From Streptomyces sp. NWU339 (lineage in GTDB: Bacteria > Actinomycetota > Actinomycetes > Streptomycetales > Streptomycetaceae), in NCBI RefSeq assembly GCF_003143855.1, contig NZ_QFRK01000011.1, positions 1 through 64,000 of the forward strand: 64,000 nucleotides of DNA. The letters are read 5' to 3'. Position 1 is the stretch's first letter; each line of letters starts with the position of its first letter. The position numbers and the translations under genes were made by a program. This document shows positions 17,178 to 25,179 of the stretch, in pieces. Under the pieces are notes generated by a model. That model did no database searches. It was not told the DNA's origin and saw nothing but the letters and a program-made list of their open reading frames with translations.

Positions 17178-17213
17178 AGCAGGGGCCCCGCACATCGGTG
17201 CGGGGCCCCTGCT
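17178..17213 (+). terminator. Strong hairpin terminator of cold-shock gene
   Basis: A perfect 16-bp stem (AGCAGGGGCCCCGCAC / GTGCGGGGCCCCTGCT) with loop ATCG, followed by CCGTGTTTT. Confidence 0.88.
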
Positions 17214-17390
17214 CCGTGTTTTCCGGGCTCCGGCTCCTGCACGTATTTTCGCTGCCCGGGAAAGAAAGGGCCGGCGGATCGAGGCCGACCCTTTCCGTCG
17301 AGTGTCCGCTCGTCGGCTCGTGCGCTTCTCCGCCGGACGGGTGACCGACGTGTACGGTCCGGGTGAACGCGGAGGCGCCGCAGCGGTGGG

Positions 17391-17717
17391 TCAGGCCTGC
17401 TGGGGGCCGGTCTGCTGGACCACCTCGAAGGACCACAGCGTCGCCCCCGTGGCCGCGGGCTTCGGGCGGTCGCCCTGCGCGCCCTCACCGCCGTGCGCGG
17501 CCTGGGCGCGGCCCTCCATCCAGCGCTGGAAGTCCTCCTCGGACCGCCAGCGGGTGTAGACGAGATAGGTGTCGATGCCCTCCACCGGGCGCAGCAGCTC
17601 GAACCACTCGAAGCCGTCCGAACCCTCCACCGCTCCCGCTCGCGCGGCGAACCGCTGCTCCAGCGTCTCCCGCTGCTCTTCCGGGACCGTGAGTACGTTG
17701 ATCTTGACGATGCTCAT
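17391..17717 (-). CDS. Antibiotic-biosynthesis-monooxygenase-fold protein (ABM/haem-degrading type)
   Basis: 108 residues from ATG 17717 (MSIVKINVLTVPEEQRETL). The ABM dimeric alpha/beta barrel is recognisable from SIVKINVLTVPE, GFEWFELLRPVEG, YLVYTRWRSEEDFQRWM and the final beta strand ATLWSFEVVQ. The family includes cofactor-free monooxygenases and IsdG/MhuD haem-degrading enzymes; the IsdG Asn-His-Trp triad cannot be assigned with certainty here, so the substrate is open. It stands alone, convergent with the cold-shock gene and upstream of the SCO2400-like gene on the same strand. Confidence 0.78.
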   Translation of the reverse strand: MSIVKINVLTVPEEQRETLEQRFAARAGAVEGSDGFEWFELLRPVEGIDTYLVYTRWRSEEDFQRWMEGRAQAAHGGEGAQGDRPKPAATGATLWSFEVVQQTGPQQA

Positions 17718-17763
17718 GTGCCGATTGTTCCGCAGCACGGCGCGGAACACGTGCTGGGGGCGG

Positions 17764-18708
17764 TCAGCCGAGGCAGATCACCAGCAGGCACAGCTCGGAG
17801 CGGGGCGTGCTCGGTGAGCCGGGCGAGGGCGTCGAGGGAGCCTGCGTGGCGGGCTGCGAGCCGCTCTCGCCTCCCGACCTCCCGCTCCCGCCGCCGCTGT
17901 CGTCCCCGTTGCCTCCGTTGCCGGAGGCGGCCACGGGCGGGCTCGTCGGACGGGTCGCCGCGGCGGAGCCGGAATCGGCACCGGTGCTGCCCTCGACGGA
18001 GCCGGCTTCCGCACCCGAGCCGGTGGACGGCGAGGTGGTCCGCGGCGGGGGCGTCGCCGCCGTGGGCGTGCCGGTGAGGCCGCCCGACCGGGTGTCCGAC
18101 GCGATGGTGGGTGTCGACGTGGCGCCGGTCGGCTGCGGGTCCGGGGCGTCGTCCGAGGCCGACTGCGGGGGCCGGTCCGGGGAGGACCGGTGCGTGCCGG
18201 GCGGGGGCACCGCGGGTGCGGGGTCGCCGTACTGCTCCGCGGGCTCCTTCGCGCCACCCATACCGGTGACCTCGGGTGCCGCCGCGGCCTGGGTGCGGTC
18301 GCCGGAACCCCGGTCCATCGAGGCGACGGTGAGACCACCGCCGACGAGCGCCACCGCCGTGGCGACCAGGGCGCGGCGCTGGGTCTTCTTCCACCGTGCC
18401 AGTTGCCGTCGCCGCGCCGCCCGCCCCGTGGGCGCGGCCATCGCAGACAGCGCGGACACAGATGCGGGCGCCGCCGCGGGGTCGGGGGCGGGGCCGGAGT
18501 CATGGAACGTACCGACACCCGCGTCGACACGCTCCGTGGCCTCGGTGACCCCGGTGGCTTCCGCGCCCGGGGGTGCGGTCGTCGTCACCGGGGCGGTGGC
18601 CGTGCGACCGCCCATGGCGCTCGGCGCGATGTCGGGAGCGTAGGCGCCGCATCCGGGGCACACCAGGGCGCCGTTCAGATGCCGGCGACACGTGGAGCAG
18701 TAGTCCAT
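17764..18708 (-). CDS. SCO2400-like zinc-ribbon membrane protein
   Basis: 314 residues from ATG 18708, 7 bases after GGAAG. The start MDYCSTCRRHLNGALVCPGC is a CxxC-N-CxxC zinc ribbon typical of the streptomycete SCO2400 family. A Thr/Ala/Pro-rich region, a basic stretch (RAARRRQLARWKKTQRR), one membrane helix (ALVATAVALVGGGLTVAS) and a ~160-residue low-complexity Ser/Thr/Gly/Pro tail follow, ending in SELCLLVICLG. The ribbon should be cytoplasmic and the tail outside. Function is unknown. Confidence 0.75.
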   Translation of the reverse strand: MDYCSTCRRHLNGALVCPGCGAYAPDIAPSAMGGRTATAPVTTTAPPGAEATGVTEATERVDAGVGTFHDSGPAPDPAAAPASVSALSAMAAPTGRAARRRQLARWKKTQRRALVATAVALVGGGLTVASMDRGSGDRTQAAAAPEVTGMGGAKEPAEQYGDPAPAVPPPGTHRSSPDRPPQSASDDAPDPQPTGATSTPTIASDTRSGGLTGTPTAATPPPRTTSPSTGSGAEAGSVEGSTGADSGSAAATRPTSPPVAASGNGGNGDDSGGGSGRSGGESGSQPATQAPSTPSPGSPSTPRSELCLLVICLG

Positions 18709-19149
18709 CCGTTGTCTTCCTGAGTCGACATGCACGCACCCGCCGAGCCGGAGACGGCCCGTTCGCGTTCGCACGCGAGAGCGAGTGGAGCAGGAACAGC
18801 AACGCTAACGACACCCGCGAGCCGCTGTGTGCAGTCCGTGTGTCACTCCTGCGCACGTTCTCTGCCCGCTTCGCGTGAATGCCGTGAGCATGTGCGGCGC
18901 CCGGTGCGCGGGGCGCTCCCGGCTGAATGATGTTCAGCGAAAATCCCCTGGAGCAACGGCGGTTCTGGAGCGGAGCGCACGGCCCATTTGGGTCGTCGCT
19001 GCCATGAATCGGACCGGTGACAGCCGCTCAGGCGGTGGAACCGACAGGTGGGGCCGCGTGACGGGCACGGCTTGACGCTGCCGGGCCGCGCGGCGTTGGC
19101 TGCCCCTCACCGGTCGCCACGCTGCCCCCTCGCCCGGAAGGCACCTGAT
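18709..19149. other. Divergent intergenic region, 441 bp
   Basis: It separates the SCO2400-like gene (minus) from the sugar-binding lipoprotein gene (plus). It must carry promoters for both. I see no coding frame with good codon bias, no strong inverted repeat and no RNA gene. The last 30 bases before the lipoprotein GTG contain a CGGAAGG ribosome site. Confidence 0.5.
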
Positions 19150-20286
19150 GTGAACCCCTGCACTTCTCGCACCACCCGCACCACTCCCGTGACGGTCGGC
19201 CTCACGGCCCTCTCGCTCCTCTCGCTCTCCGCGTGCGGTGCGCTCGGCGACACCGGCGGGAGCAGTGACTCCACGTCGCCGAGAGAGCGCAACGACATCA
19301 CGGTCGGCCTCCTCCTGCCCGACAAGGACGCGGCGCGCTACGAGAAGTTCGACCGCCCCCTCATCGAGGAGCGGGTCGGCGTTCTCACCGGCAAGAAGGG
19401 CAGGGTCGCCTACGCCAACGCCGGGGGGAACGCGGCCGAGCAGAGCCGGCAGTTCGGCCGGATGATCGACGACGAGGTCGACGTGGTCCTGGTGAACGCG
19501 GTGGACTCCGAGGCCGTCGGACCGGACGTGAGGAAGGCCAAGGCCGCGGGCATCCCCGTCATCGCCTACGACCGGCTCGCCGAGGGCCCGATCGACGCGT
19601 ACGTGTCGCACGACAACGAGCTCGTCGGCGAGGTGCAGGGCCGTGCGATCGTCGACGCGCTCGGCAGCGAGGGGAAGGACAGCAAGGTCGTCGTGATGAA
19701 CGGCGCGCCCGCCGACCCGAACGCGGCCCTGTTCAAGAAGGGCGCGTTCAACGAGTTGAACGGGAACGTGGACATGGTCAAGACGTACGACACCGAGAAG
19801 TGGAGACCCGAGGTCGCCAAGGCGAACATGGAGAAGGCGATCGACGCCATCGGAGCCGACGACGTCGACGCCGTCTACTCGGCGAACGACAGCATGGCCG
19901 GAGCCGTCATCGAGGCGCTGGAGGAGGCGGGCGTCTCCGACCTCCCGCCGGTGACCGGGCAGGACGCCGATCTGGAGGGCGTGCAGCGGATCGTCGAGGG
20001 CACGCAGCACATGACGGTGTACAAGTCGTTCCGGCTCGCGGCGGGCGGCGCCGCGGAGATCGCGGTGGCCCGGGTCCAGGGGCGGGACATCCAGTTCGAC
20101 TCGCTGACCGTCGACCGCGTCGACAGCTCGACGCGGAAGGACATCCCGACGATGCTGATACCGGTGGTCGCCCTGACGCGGGACAACATCGAGGACACGG
20201 TGATCCGGGACGACGTCTACGACGTCAAGGACATCTGCACCGCCGAGTACCGGGCGGCCTGCGCCTCGATCGGCCTCACCCCGTGA
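19150..20286 (+). CDS. Sugar ABC transporter substrate-binding lipoprotein (xylose-type), orphan
   Basis: 378 residues from a GTG after CGGAAGG. The signal peptide ends with lipobox LSLSAC. The mature part is a type-I periplasmic-binding fold (ITVGLLLPDKDAARYEKFD, AYANAGGNAAEQSRQF, DVVLVNAVDSEAVGP, GIPVIAYDRLAEGPIDAYVS, VDAVYSANDSMAGAVIEALE, LPPVTGQDADLEGVQRIV) closest in layout to XylF/ChvE-like pentose-binding proteins. The C-terminus KDICTAEYRAACASIGL is typical of actinobacterial members. No permease or ATPase gene is adjacent, so it either serves a distant transporter or acts as a sensor. Confidence 0.86.
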   Translation: MNPCTSRTTRTTPVTVGLTALSLLSLSACGALGDTGGSSDSTSPRERNDITVGLLLPDKDAARYEKFDRPLIEERVGVLTGKKGRVAYANAGGNAAEQSRQFGRMIDDEVDVVLVNAVDSEAVGPDVRKAKAAGIPVIAYDRLAEGPIDAYVSHDNELVGEVQGRAIVDALGSEGKDSKVVVMNGAPADPNAALFKKGAFNELNGNVDMVKTYDTEKWRPEVAKANMEKAIDAIGADDVDAVYSANDSMAGAVIEALEEAGVSDLPPVTGQDADLEGVQRIVEGTQHMTVYKSFRLAAGGAAEIAVARVQGRDIQFDSLTVDRVDSSTRKDIPTMLIPVVALTRDNIEDTVIRDDVYDVKDICTAEYRAACASIGLTP

Positions 20287-20323
20287 ACGACCGGCCCACC
20301 GGCCGGCCGGCCCCGTCCGCGCG

Positions 20324-20695
20324 CTACGTCAACTGGTCCGCGTAGCCGATGTCCCCCACCGTCCAGGCGCTCACCTCGGCGAGGGCGACGCGGTACATCC
20401 CCCCGGTGTCGGGGATGCCGTAGCTCCCCTGGAGGATGCGGGCGACGTGGAAGTGGAGGTGGGAGGGACGTGACGGGCTCCCGCCTCCGCCGGCCTCCTC
20501 GAACGGGACGGCGAAGTGGGTCAGCCGCGCGGAGTCGCGCAGCACCTCCGCCACCCGCTCCCTCCACAGGGCCTCGGGGGCCAACCGTCCGGTGATGACG
20601 GCGCCGGGGACCACCACGGTGAGCGACATCTGGCTGTCCCGGTCCGCCTCGACCATCGCGGCGACGGCGACGAGCAGATCGTCAGGGTGCGACAT
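20324..20695 (-). CDS. Conserved hypothetical protein, weakly like gas-vesicle GvpU
   Basis: 123 residues. Visible features are a helical start (MSHPDDLLVAVAAMVEAD), a beta pair (QMSLTVVVPGAVITGRLAP), a helix (ALWRERVAEVL) and a second beta-rich half with SHLHFHVARI. The opening pattern of hydrophobic strands around GAVITGRL resembles the GvpU-like proteins of unknown role, but no gas-vesicle genes are nearby and the similarity is too short to rely on. It is convergent with the sugar-binding lipoprotein gene. Confidence 0.65.
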   Translation of the reverse strand: MSHPDDLLVAVAAMVEADRDSQMSLTVVVPGAVITGRLAPEALWRERVAEVLRDSARLTHFAVPFEEAGGGGSPSRPSHLHFHVARILQGSYGIPDTGGMYRVALAEVSAWTVGDIGYADQLT

Positions 20696-20823
20696 GGTCG
20701 AAGAGCGTAGCCGAGCCCCGGCCCGGCGGGAGGCCGGCGGCCCGGATCACTTCGACGTGGCGGCACTTCGCGGTGGTGGTGCCCGGGCTGCCGGGAGCCG
20801 CGGATCAGCACCGATCGCCGTCG

Positions 20824-22155
20824 TCAGGGCTGTACGGGCATGCTCCGGCAGTTGGAGGCGGCCCGCTTGCCGGACAGCCGGTCGGTCAGCCAGTCGATGG
20901 CGTTGCCCTGGTCGGTCAGCAGCGGTGCGAAGTGGTTGAGCAGTGGGCTGCCGAGGTCGGGCAGGACGACGGCCTTGTAGGTGACGTCGGCGCCCTTGCG
21001 GCACCAGTCGACGGCGAGGCCGCGGGCCTGTCCGTGCGGTACGAGGTCGTCGCTGACGCCCGTCGCCACGCGGACGGGACCGGACGGTTTCAGCGTGCCG
21101 ATGCGCTGGCTGTCCAGGAACGCCCGGAGGGCCGGCGTGGCGGCGATGATGTCGCTGATGGAGCGCCCGTCGTTGGTCCACCTGGTGCTCTTGGTGAAGC
21201 CGTGGCCGAAGAGGGCGTCGCCGAGGCACATCGTCGACAGGTCGGTGAGCGCCGCCTTGCCGACGGCGTTCAGATGTGCCTCGGCGAGGGGTCTCAGGGA
21301 CGGGTCGGACTGGAGGAAGCCGTTCAGTGACCAGCCCAGCGCACCCGCCAGTTCACTGCCGTCGATGGCCCTGGTGACCGAGGTCAGATCGGCGGGCGGC
21401 GCTCCGGCGTACGTCCCGGCGAGGGGGACGTCGGGGGCGTAGGAGGGCTGGAGTTCGGCGGCCGCCGCACTCGCCCCGCCGCCCTGGCTGTATCCGAAGA
21501 GCCCGACCGGGGAGTCGGCGGTGACCGAGGCCCCGCGCACCGAGCGGGCGGCGCGGACGGCGTTCAGGACCGCGTGGGCCTCGTCGACCCGGTTCACGTA
21601 GGTGTGCAGCCGGTCGGTCGTGCCCAGGCCCGCGTAGTCGGTGACGACCACGGCGACGCCCTTCGCGAGGAGGCGGTGGATCACCAGGTTCTCGTAACCG
21701 ACGGACACCGTCCGGCCGTTGAGCGTCAGCGGGCGCTCGAGCCCCAGGGACGCGGCGCACTGGTCGCCCTGCCCCATGGTGCCGGGTGCCACCGCGACCA
21801 GGGGCCGGGGCCCGCGGCCCTTCCAGCGGGCGGCCGGTTCGAGGTAGGCGCCGGTGACGGCGACCGGTTGCCCGCTGGAGTCGGTGGACTTGTACATCAG
21901 CCGGGTCGCGCTTCCCGGCAGCCGACCCTTGAGGCCGGGCAGGCTCAGGGCCAGCGGGAGGGGTTCGCTGCGGACGAGGGTGCCGTCGGCGGCGGGCAGG
22001 TGGGCGGGCGGGTGGTAGAACGCGGGGATGGTGACGCCCCGGGACACGACCTCGTCCGTCGCCGCGGCGGGGGCGGCGGCGACCGCTTGGGCGCCGAGGC
22101 AGGCGGCGGCGGTGACCGTCGCGGCCAGAAGCCTGGTGCGCGGGCGTGGGGGCAT
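20824..22155 (-). CDS. Secreted lipase (secretory lipase, LIP family)
   Basis: 443 residues from ATG 22155, directly after the ideal ribosome site AGGAGGT. The signal peptide (RTRLLAATVTAAACLGAQAV) is cleaved near AAA-ATD. The alpha/beta-hydrolase fold shows the nucleophile elbow GLFGYSQGG (Ser), an oxyanion-region APGTMGQGDQC, VVVTDYAGLGTTDRLHTYVN, an Asp-containing ATGVSDDLVP and a His-containing LLNHFAPLLTD near the end. Two Cys pairs are likely to be disulfides. It hydrolyses ester lipids outside the cell. A palindromic site lies 68 bp upstream of the start. Confidence 0.87.
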   Translation of the reverse strand: MPPRPRTRLLAATVTAAACLGAQAVAAAPAAATDEVVSRGVTIPAFYHPPAHLPAADGTLVRSEPLPLALSLPGLKGRLPGSATRLMYKSTDSSGQPVAVTGAYLEPAARWKGRGPRPLVAVAPGTMGQGDQCAASLGLERPLTLNGRTVSVGYENLVIHRLLAKGVAVVVTDYAGLGTTDRLHTYVNRVDEAHAVLNAVRAARSVRGASVTADSPVGLFGYSQGGGASAAAAELQPSYAPDVPLAGTYAGAPPADLTSVTRAIDGSELAGALGWSLNGFLQSDPSLRPLAEAHLNAVGKAALTDLSTMCLGDALFGHGFTKSTRWTNDGRSISDIIAATPALRAFLDSQRIGTLKPSGPVRVATGVSDDLVPHGQARGLAVDWCRKGADVTYKAVVLPDLGSPLLNHFAPLLTDQGNAIDWLTDRLSGKRAASNCRSMPVQP

Positions 22156-22222
22156 GGCGAACCTCCTGTGAAGCAGCAGGCGGGAAGCGGCCTCCGCGCC
22201 GCTCGGGGGGTGGTTCGAACTG

Positions 22223-22242
22223 AACTTACCTAGGGGTAAGTT
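22223..22242. promoter_or_regulatory. Palindromic operator-like site upstream of lipase
   Basis: AACTTACC-TAGG-GGTAAGTT, a perfect 8-bp inverted repeat with a 4-bp spacer, is AT-rich in a GC-rich region. It resembles TetR- or MarR-family operators. It lies where the lipase promoter should be; no regulator gene is next to it. Confidence 0.6.
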
Positions 22243-22401
22243 ACTCGTGGTAGCAGTCGGAGGGTCACGGTTCGGCAATGTGTCCGCAGGCGCAGGGCTC
22301 GGCGCGTGGCCGACGGCGTGGTGTCACCACCCGTGGGAATCAGGTGACCTGACGCCACGTCCGTACGACGCGCCCGCCCGCATTCCTTCCGGAGGCCACG
22401 G

Positions 22402-22810
22402 ATGACCGCCCCCGCCCCCGCCCCCGATTCCGGCGCCCCGATCCGTGTCCTGGACGGAATGGAGGCGGCCCGCCTGCCCGGCCGGCCCAGGTGTCGCCGA
22501 GCCGATGAAGGTCCCGGTGGTCACCACCTTCGACCTCGACGACCACGTGTACGAGGCGCTGCGGGCCGGCACGAGCGGGTTGCTGCTCGGGGACCCACCG
22601 CCGCGCGACCTGGTCGACGGCATCCGTACGGTCGCCGCCGAGGCGCTCTCCGCCCTGGCGCCTCGCGAGACCGAGGCGCTGAGACCCGTCGCCGAGGGCC
22701 TGTCGAACGCCGAGACCGCCGACCGGGTGGTCGTCGGCCGCGAGACCGTCAAGACGTACGTGTCGCGCATCCCGGCCAAGCCCGACCCGCGCGACCGGAG
22801 CCTGTCCTAC
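22402..22810 (+). pseudogene. Decayed NarL/LuxR-family response regulator
   Basis: The frame opens at ATG 22402 with a receiver start (GAPIRVL) that runs straight into DGMEAARL, so the first ~50 receiver residues, including the phospho-acceptor Asp, are missing. A frameshift then moves the homology to the next frame: VPVVTTFDLDDHVYEALRAG, SGLLLGDPPPRDLVDGIRTV. Here the conserved receiver Lys is Gly. The linker is also shortened, after which come the LuxR helix-turn-helix (LAPRETEALRPVAEGLSNAE, VVVGRETVKTYVSRIPAK) and a scrambled end. At least two deletions and a frameshift make it non-functional. Its end touches the convergent helicase gene. No sensor kinase gene remains. Confidence 0.85.
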
Positions 22811-24318
22811 CCCTTGGCGGACGGGCGGCGGCGCCCCTGGCCGGGGCGGCCGCGTCGGCCGCGGGAGGAGGACCCGGAACGCGCGGGCTTGTTCTGGGCG
22901 GGCGGCGGAGCGAGGACGACGGGTACGCCCGAGGGCGCCTGGGCTCCGGTGATGCGGTTCAGTTCGGTCCCGCCGGGGCGTACCCGGGTGGTCTGCGGGG
23001 TGATGCCGGCGTCGTTCATCAGACGGGTCATGTCGCGGCGCTGGTGCGGCAGGACCAGGGTGACGACGGTGCCGGACTCACCGGCGCGGGCGGTGCGCCC
23101 GCCACGGTGCAGATAGTCCTTGTGGTCGCTGGGCGGGTCGACGTTGACGACGAGGTCCAGGTTGTCGACGTGGATGCCGCGGGCCGCGACGTTGGTGGCC
23201 ACCAGGACCGTGACGTGGCCGTCCTTGAACTGGGTCAGGGTCCGGGTGCGCTGGGACTGGGACTTCCCGCCGTGCAGGGCCGAGGCGCGCACCCCGACGG
23301 CGAGGAGCTTCTTGGCCAGCCGGTCGGCGGCGTGCTTGGTGTCCAGGAACATGATCACGCGTCCGTCGCGGGCGGCGATCTCCGTGGTGGCGGCGTGCTT
23401 GTCGTCGTCGTCCACATGCAGCAGGTGGTGCTCCATCGTGGTGACCGCGCCCGCGGACGGGTCGACCGAGTGGACCACGGGATCGTGGAGGTAGGTGCGC
23501 ACCAGACGGTCGACATTGCGGTCCAGCGTGGCGGAGAACAGCATGCGCTGGCCCCCGGGGCGCACCTGGTCGAGCAGGGCGGTCACCTGCGGCATGAAGC
23601 CCATGTCGGCCATCTGGTCCGCCTCGTCCAGGACGGTGACGGCGACCTGGTCCAGGCGGCAGTCGTCCCGGTCGATGAGGTCCTTGAGCCGGCCGGGTGT
23701 CGCGACGACGACCTCGGCCCCGGCGCGCAGGGCGCTCACCTGCCGGCCGATCGACACCCCGCCGACCACGGTGGCGATGCGCAGGCGCAGCGCGCGTGCG
23801 TAGGGGGTGAGGGCGTCGGTGACCTGCTGGGCGAGTTCCCGGGTGGGTACGAGGACGAGGGCCAGCGGCTGCCGGGGCTCGGCCCGCTGCCCGTCGGTGC
23901 GGGCCAGCAGGGCGAGGCCGAAGGCGAGCGTCTTGCCCGAGCCGGTGCGCCCGCGGCCCAGCACGTCCCGGCCGGCCAGCGAGTTCGGCAGCGTCGCGGC
24001 CTGGATCGGGAACGGGGTGGTCACTCCCTCGGCTCCGAGGGCGGTCAACAGCCGCTCGGGCATGTCGAGTTCGGAGAAGGACTCGACCGGCTCCAGCGCC
24101 GGGGTGAGGGTGACAGGCGGGGCGAACTCCCCACCGGACGCGACGGGACGGCCGCCGCGGCCTCCGTTGCGCCCGGCCTTGCCCGAACGGGAAGCGGCGC
24201 CCTGGCGGCCCGCCCCCTGCGAGCGGACGCGACCGCCCCGGCCGGAGCCCGTGGAGGCCTTGTCCGTACGGGAGCGGGAGGAGTTGTTGTTCGAACGGGC
24301 TGTGTGGTTGCGGTTCAT
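22807..24318 (-). CDS. DEAD-box ATP-dependent RNA helicase
   Basis: 503 residues from ATG 24318, after AGGAAGG. A basic, Gly/Arg/Ser-rich N-terminus (~70 residues) leads to the two RecA-like domains: Q-motif region FPIQAATLPNSLAGRDVL, motif I GRTGSGKT, PTRELAQQ, TPGRL, DEAD (VTVLDEADQMADMGF), SAT, then FLDTKHAADRLAKKL, ATNVAARGIHVDNLD and HRGGRTARAG (usual form HRxGRTGR). The C-terminus is again basic and disordered (RSGSSSRGRRGRPGQGRRR). It unwinds RNA, probably helping ribosome assembly or mRNA turnover in the cold, given the cold-shock gene just upstream on the same strand. A terminator-like hairpin lies between the two. Confidence 0.93.
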   Translation of the reverse strand: MNRNHTARSNNNSSRSRTDKASTGSGRGGRVRSQGAGRQGAASRSGKAGRNGGRGGRPVASGGEFAPPVTLTPALEPVESFSELDMPERLLTALGAEGVTTPFPIQAATLPNSLAGRDVLGRGRTGSGKTLAFGLALLARTDGQRAEPRQPLALVLVPTRELAQQVTDALTPYARALRLRIATVVGGVSIGRQVSALRAGAEVVVATPGRLKDLIDRDDCRLDQVAVTVLDEADQMADMGFMPQVTALLDQVRPGGQRMLFSATLDRNVDRLVRTYLHDPVVHSVDPSAGAVTTMEHHLLHVDDDDKHAATTEIAARDGRVIMFLDTKHAADRLAKKLLAVGVRASALHGGKSQSQRTRTLTQFKDGHVTVLVATNVAARGIHVDNLDLVVNVDPPSDHKDYLHRGGRTARAGESGTVVTLVLPHQRRDMTRLMNDAGITPQTTRVRPGGTELNRITGAQAPSGVPVVLAPPPAQNKPARSGSSSRGRRGRPGQGRRRPSAKG

Positions 24319-24545
24319 GCGGAACCTTCCTCGATGCGGCACGTATCGAGGAATTCCTCCCGGCGGAGACCTGTGCGGCCGCATGAGGATTCGCAAGAAT
24401 GAGCCGAAGCAACAGTGAGACGAAGAATCGGTCGGCGGCCGGGAGCGTCGGATCGCAGGAGCGAGAGCGGGGCGCGCCGTGGGTGCGGGAACGGCACCGG
24501 CGTCGTTGCCGGGCCGAGGACCGGGGGGAGAGGGAGAACGCAGTG

Positions 24546-24582
24546 GGCCGGGGCCCGCATCACAGAAGTGCGGGTCCCGGCC
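24546..24582 (-). terminator. Hairpin after second cold-shock gene
   Basis: Arms 24546-24559 and 24569-24582 (GGCCGGGGCCCGCA / TGCGGGTCCCGGCC) pair with one G-U, with a 9-base loop. It starts 25 bp after the cold-shock stop. Partial read-through would connect the cold-shock gene to the helicase. Confidence 0.75.
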
Positions 24583-24606
24583 ACGCGGCGTGCGTCGGCG
24601 TCGACG

Positions 24607-24810
24607 TCAGGCGGGAACGATGTTCTCGGCCTGCGGGCCCTTCTGGCCCTGCGTGACGTCGAAGGTCACCTTCTGGCCCTCCTGAAGCTCGCGGAAGCCG
24701 GAGGTGGCGATGTTCGAGTAGTGGGCGAACACGTCGGGACCGCCGCCGTCCTGCTCGATGAAGCCGAAGCCCTTTTCCGCGTTGAACCACTTCACGGTGC
24801 CAGATGCCAT
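24607..24810 (-). CDS. Cold-shock protein (CspA family), second copy
   Basis: 67 residues from ATG 24810, behind GGGAGAT. The RNP motifs KGFGFIEQ and VFAHYSNI are intact. It is 64/67 identical to the product of 16944-17147, and the 3' halves of the two genes are nearly identical in DNA, so they are recent paralogues or kept alike by conversion. It lies upstream of the DEAD-box helicase gene, a classic cold-adaptation pairing. The region before it contains a hairpin and an 8-bp periodic TCGA-rich repeat. Confidence 0.95.
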   Translation of the reverse strand: MASGTVKWFNAEKGFGFIEQDGGGPDVFAHYSNIATSGFRELQEGQKVTFDVTQGQKGPQAENIVPA

Positions 24811-24838
24811 ATTGAATCTCCCTTGAGAGCAGTGCTCG

Positions 24839-24859
24839 GGGCCCACACCCTGTGGGCCC
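24839..24859 (-). promoter_or_regulatory. Hairpin in leader of second cold-shock gene
   Basis: GGGCCCACA-CCC-TGTGGGCCC, a perfect 9-bp stem with a 3-base loop, ends 29 bp before the start codon. It could act as a temperature- or transcription-dependent element in the leader. Confidence 0.45.
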
Positions 24860-24970
24860 GTCGTTGCAGCAACGAACCACCCGGCCGTATTCCTGGCGAG
24901 CCGCGAAGCTTTCCAGCAACAAAAAAGAGTGCTCGTCGACGGAAGGCCGGAAGAGCACTCGAAGTCTCAC

Positions 24971-25027
24971 TCGACGTCTCGATGGCTCGACGTGTCGAAG
25001 GACCGAAGAATCGAAGAATTCGAAGTC
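24971..25027. repeat. Seven 8-bp periodic TCGA-box repeats
   Basis: TCGACGTC, TCGATGGC, TCGACGTG, TCGAAGGA, CCGAAGAA, TCGAAGAAT and TCGAAGTC follow each other with an 8-bp period (one 9-bp step); a further TCGAAG lies at 24959. The block is AT-richer than the surroundings and sits 160-220 bp upstream of the cold-shock start, between it and the divergent GH5 gene. Confidence 0.7.
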
Positions 25028-25179
25028 TCTGGTATCCGAAACTGCAACTCTTCACGGTAGCACGGCCCCCGGTGTGCGCCGGCTCGGCCGTACGCAGGAC
25101 TGGACCAATGCCGCGCCGGCCCTCATGATGGTCGCAACATGGGAATGGGCATGACAACTTGGTTCTCGGGGTGGTGACC

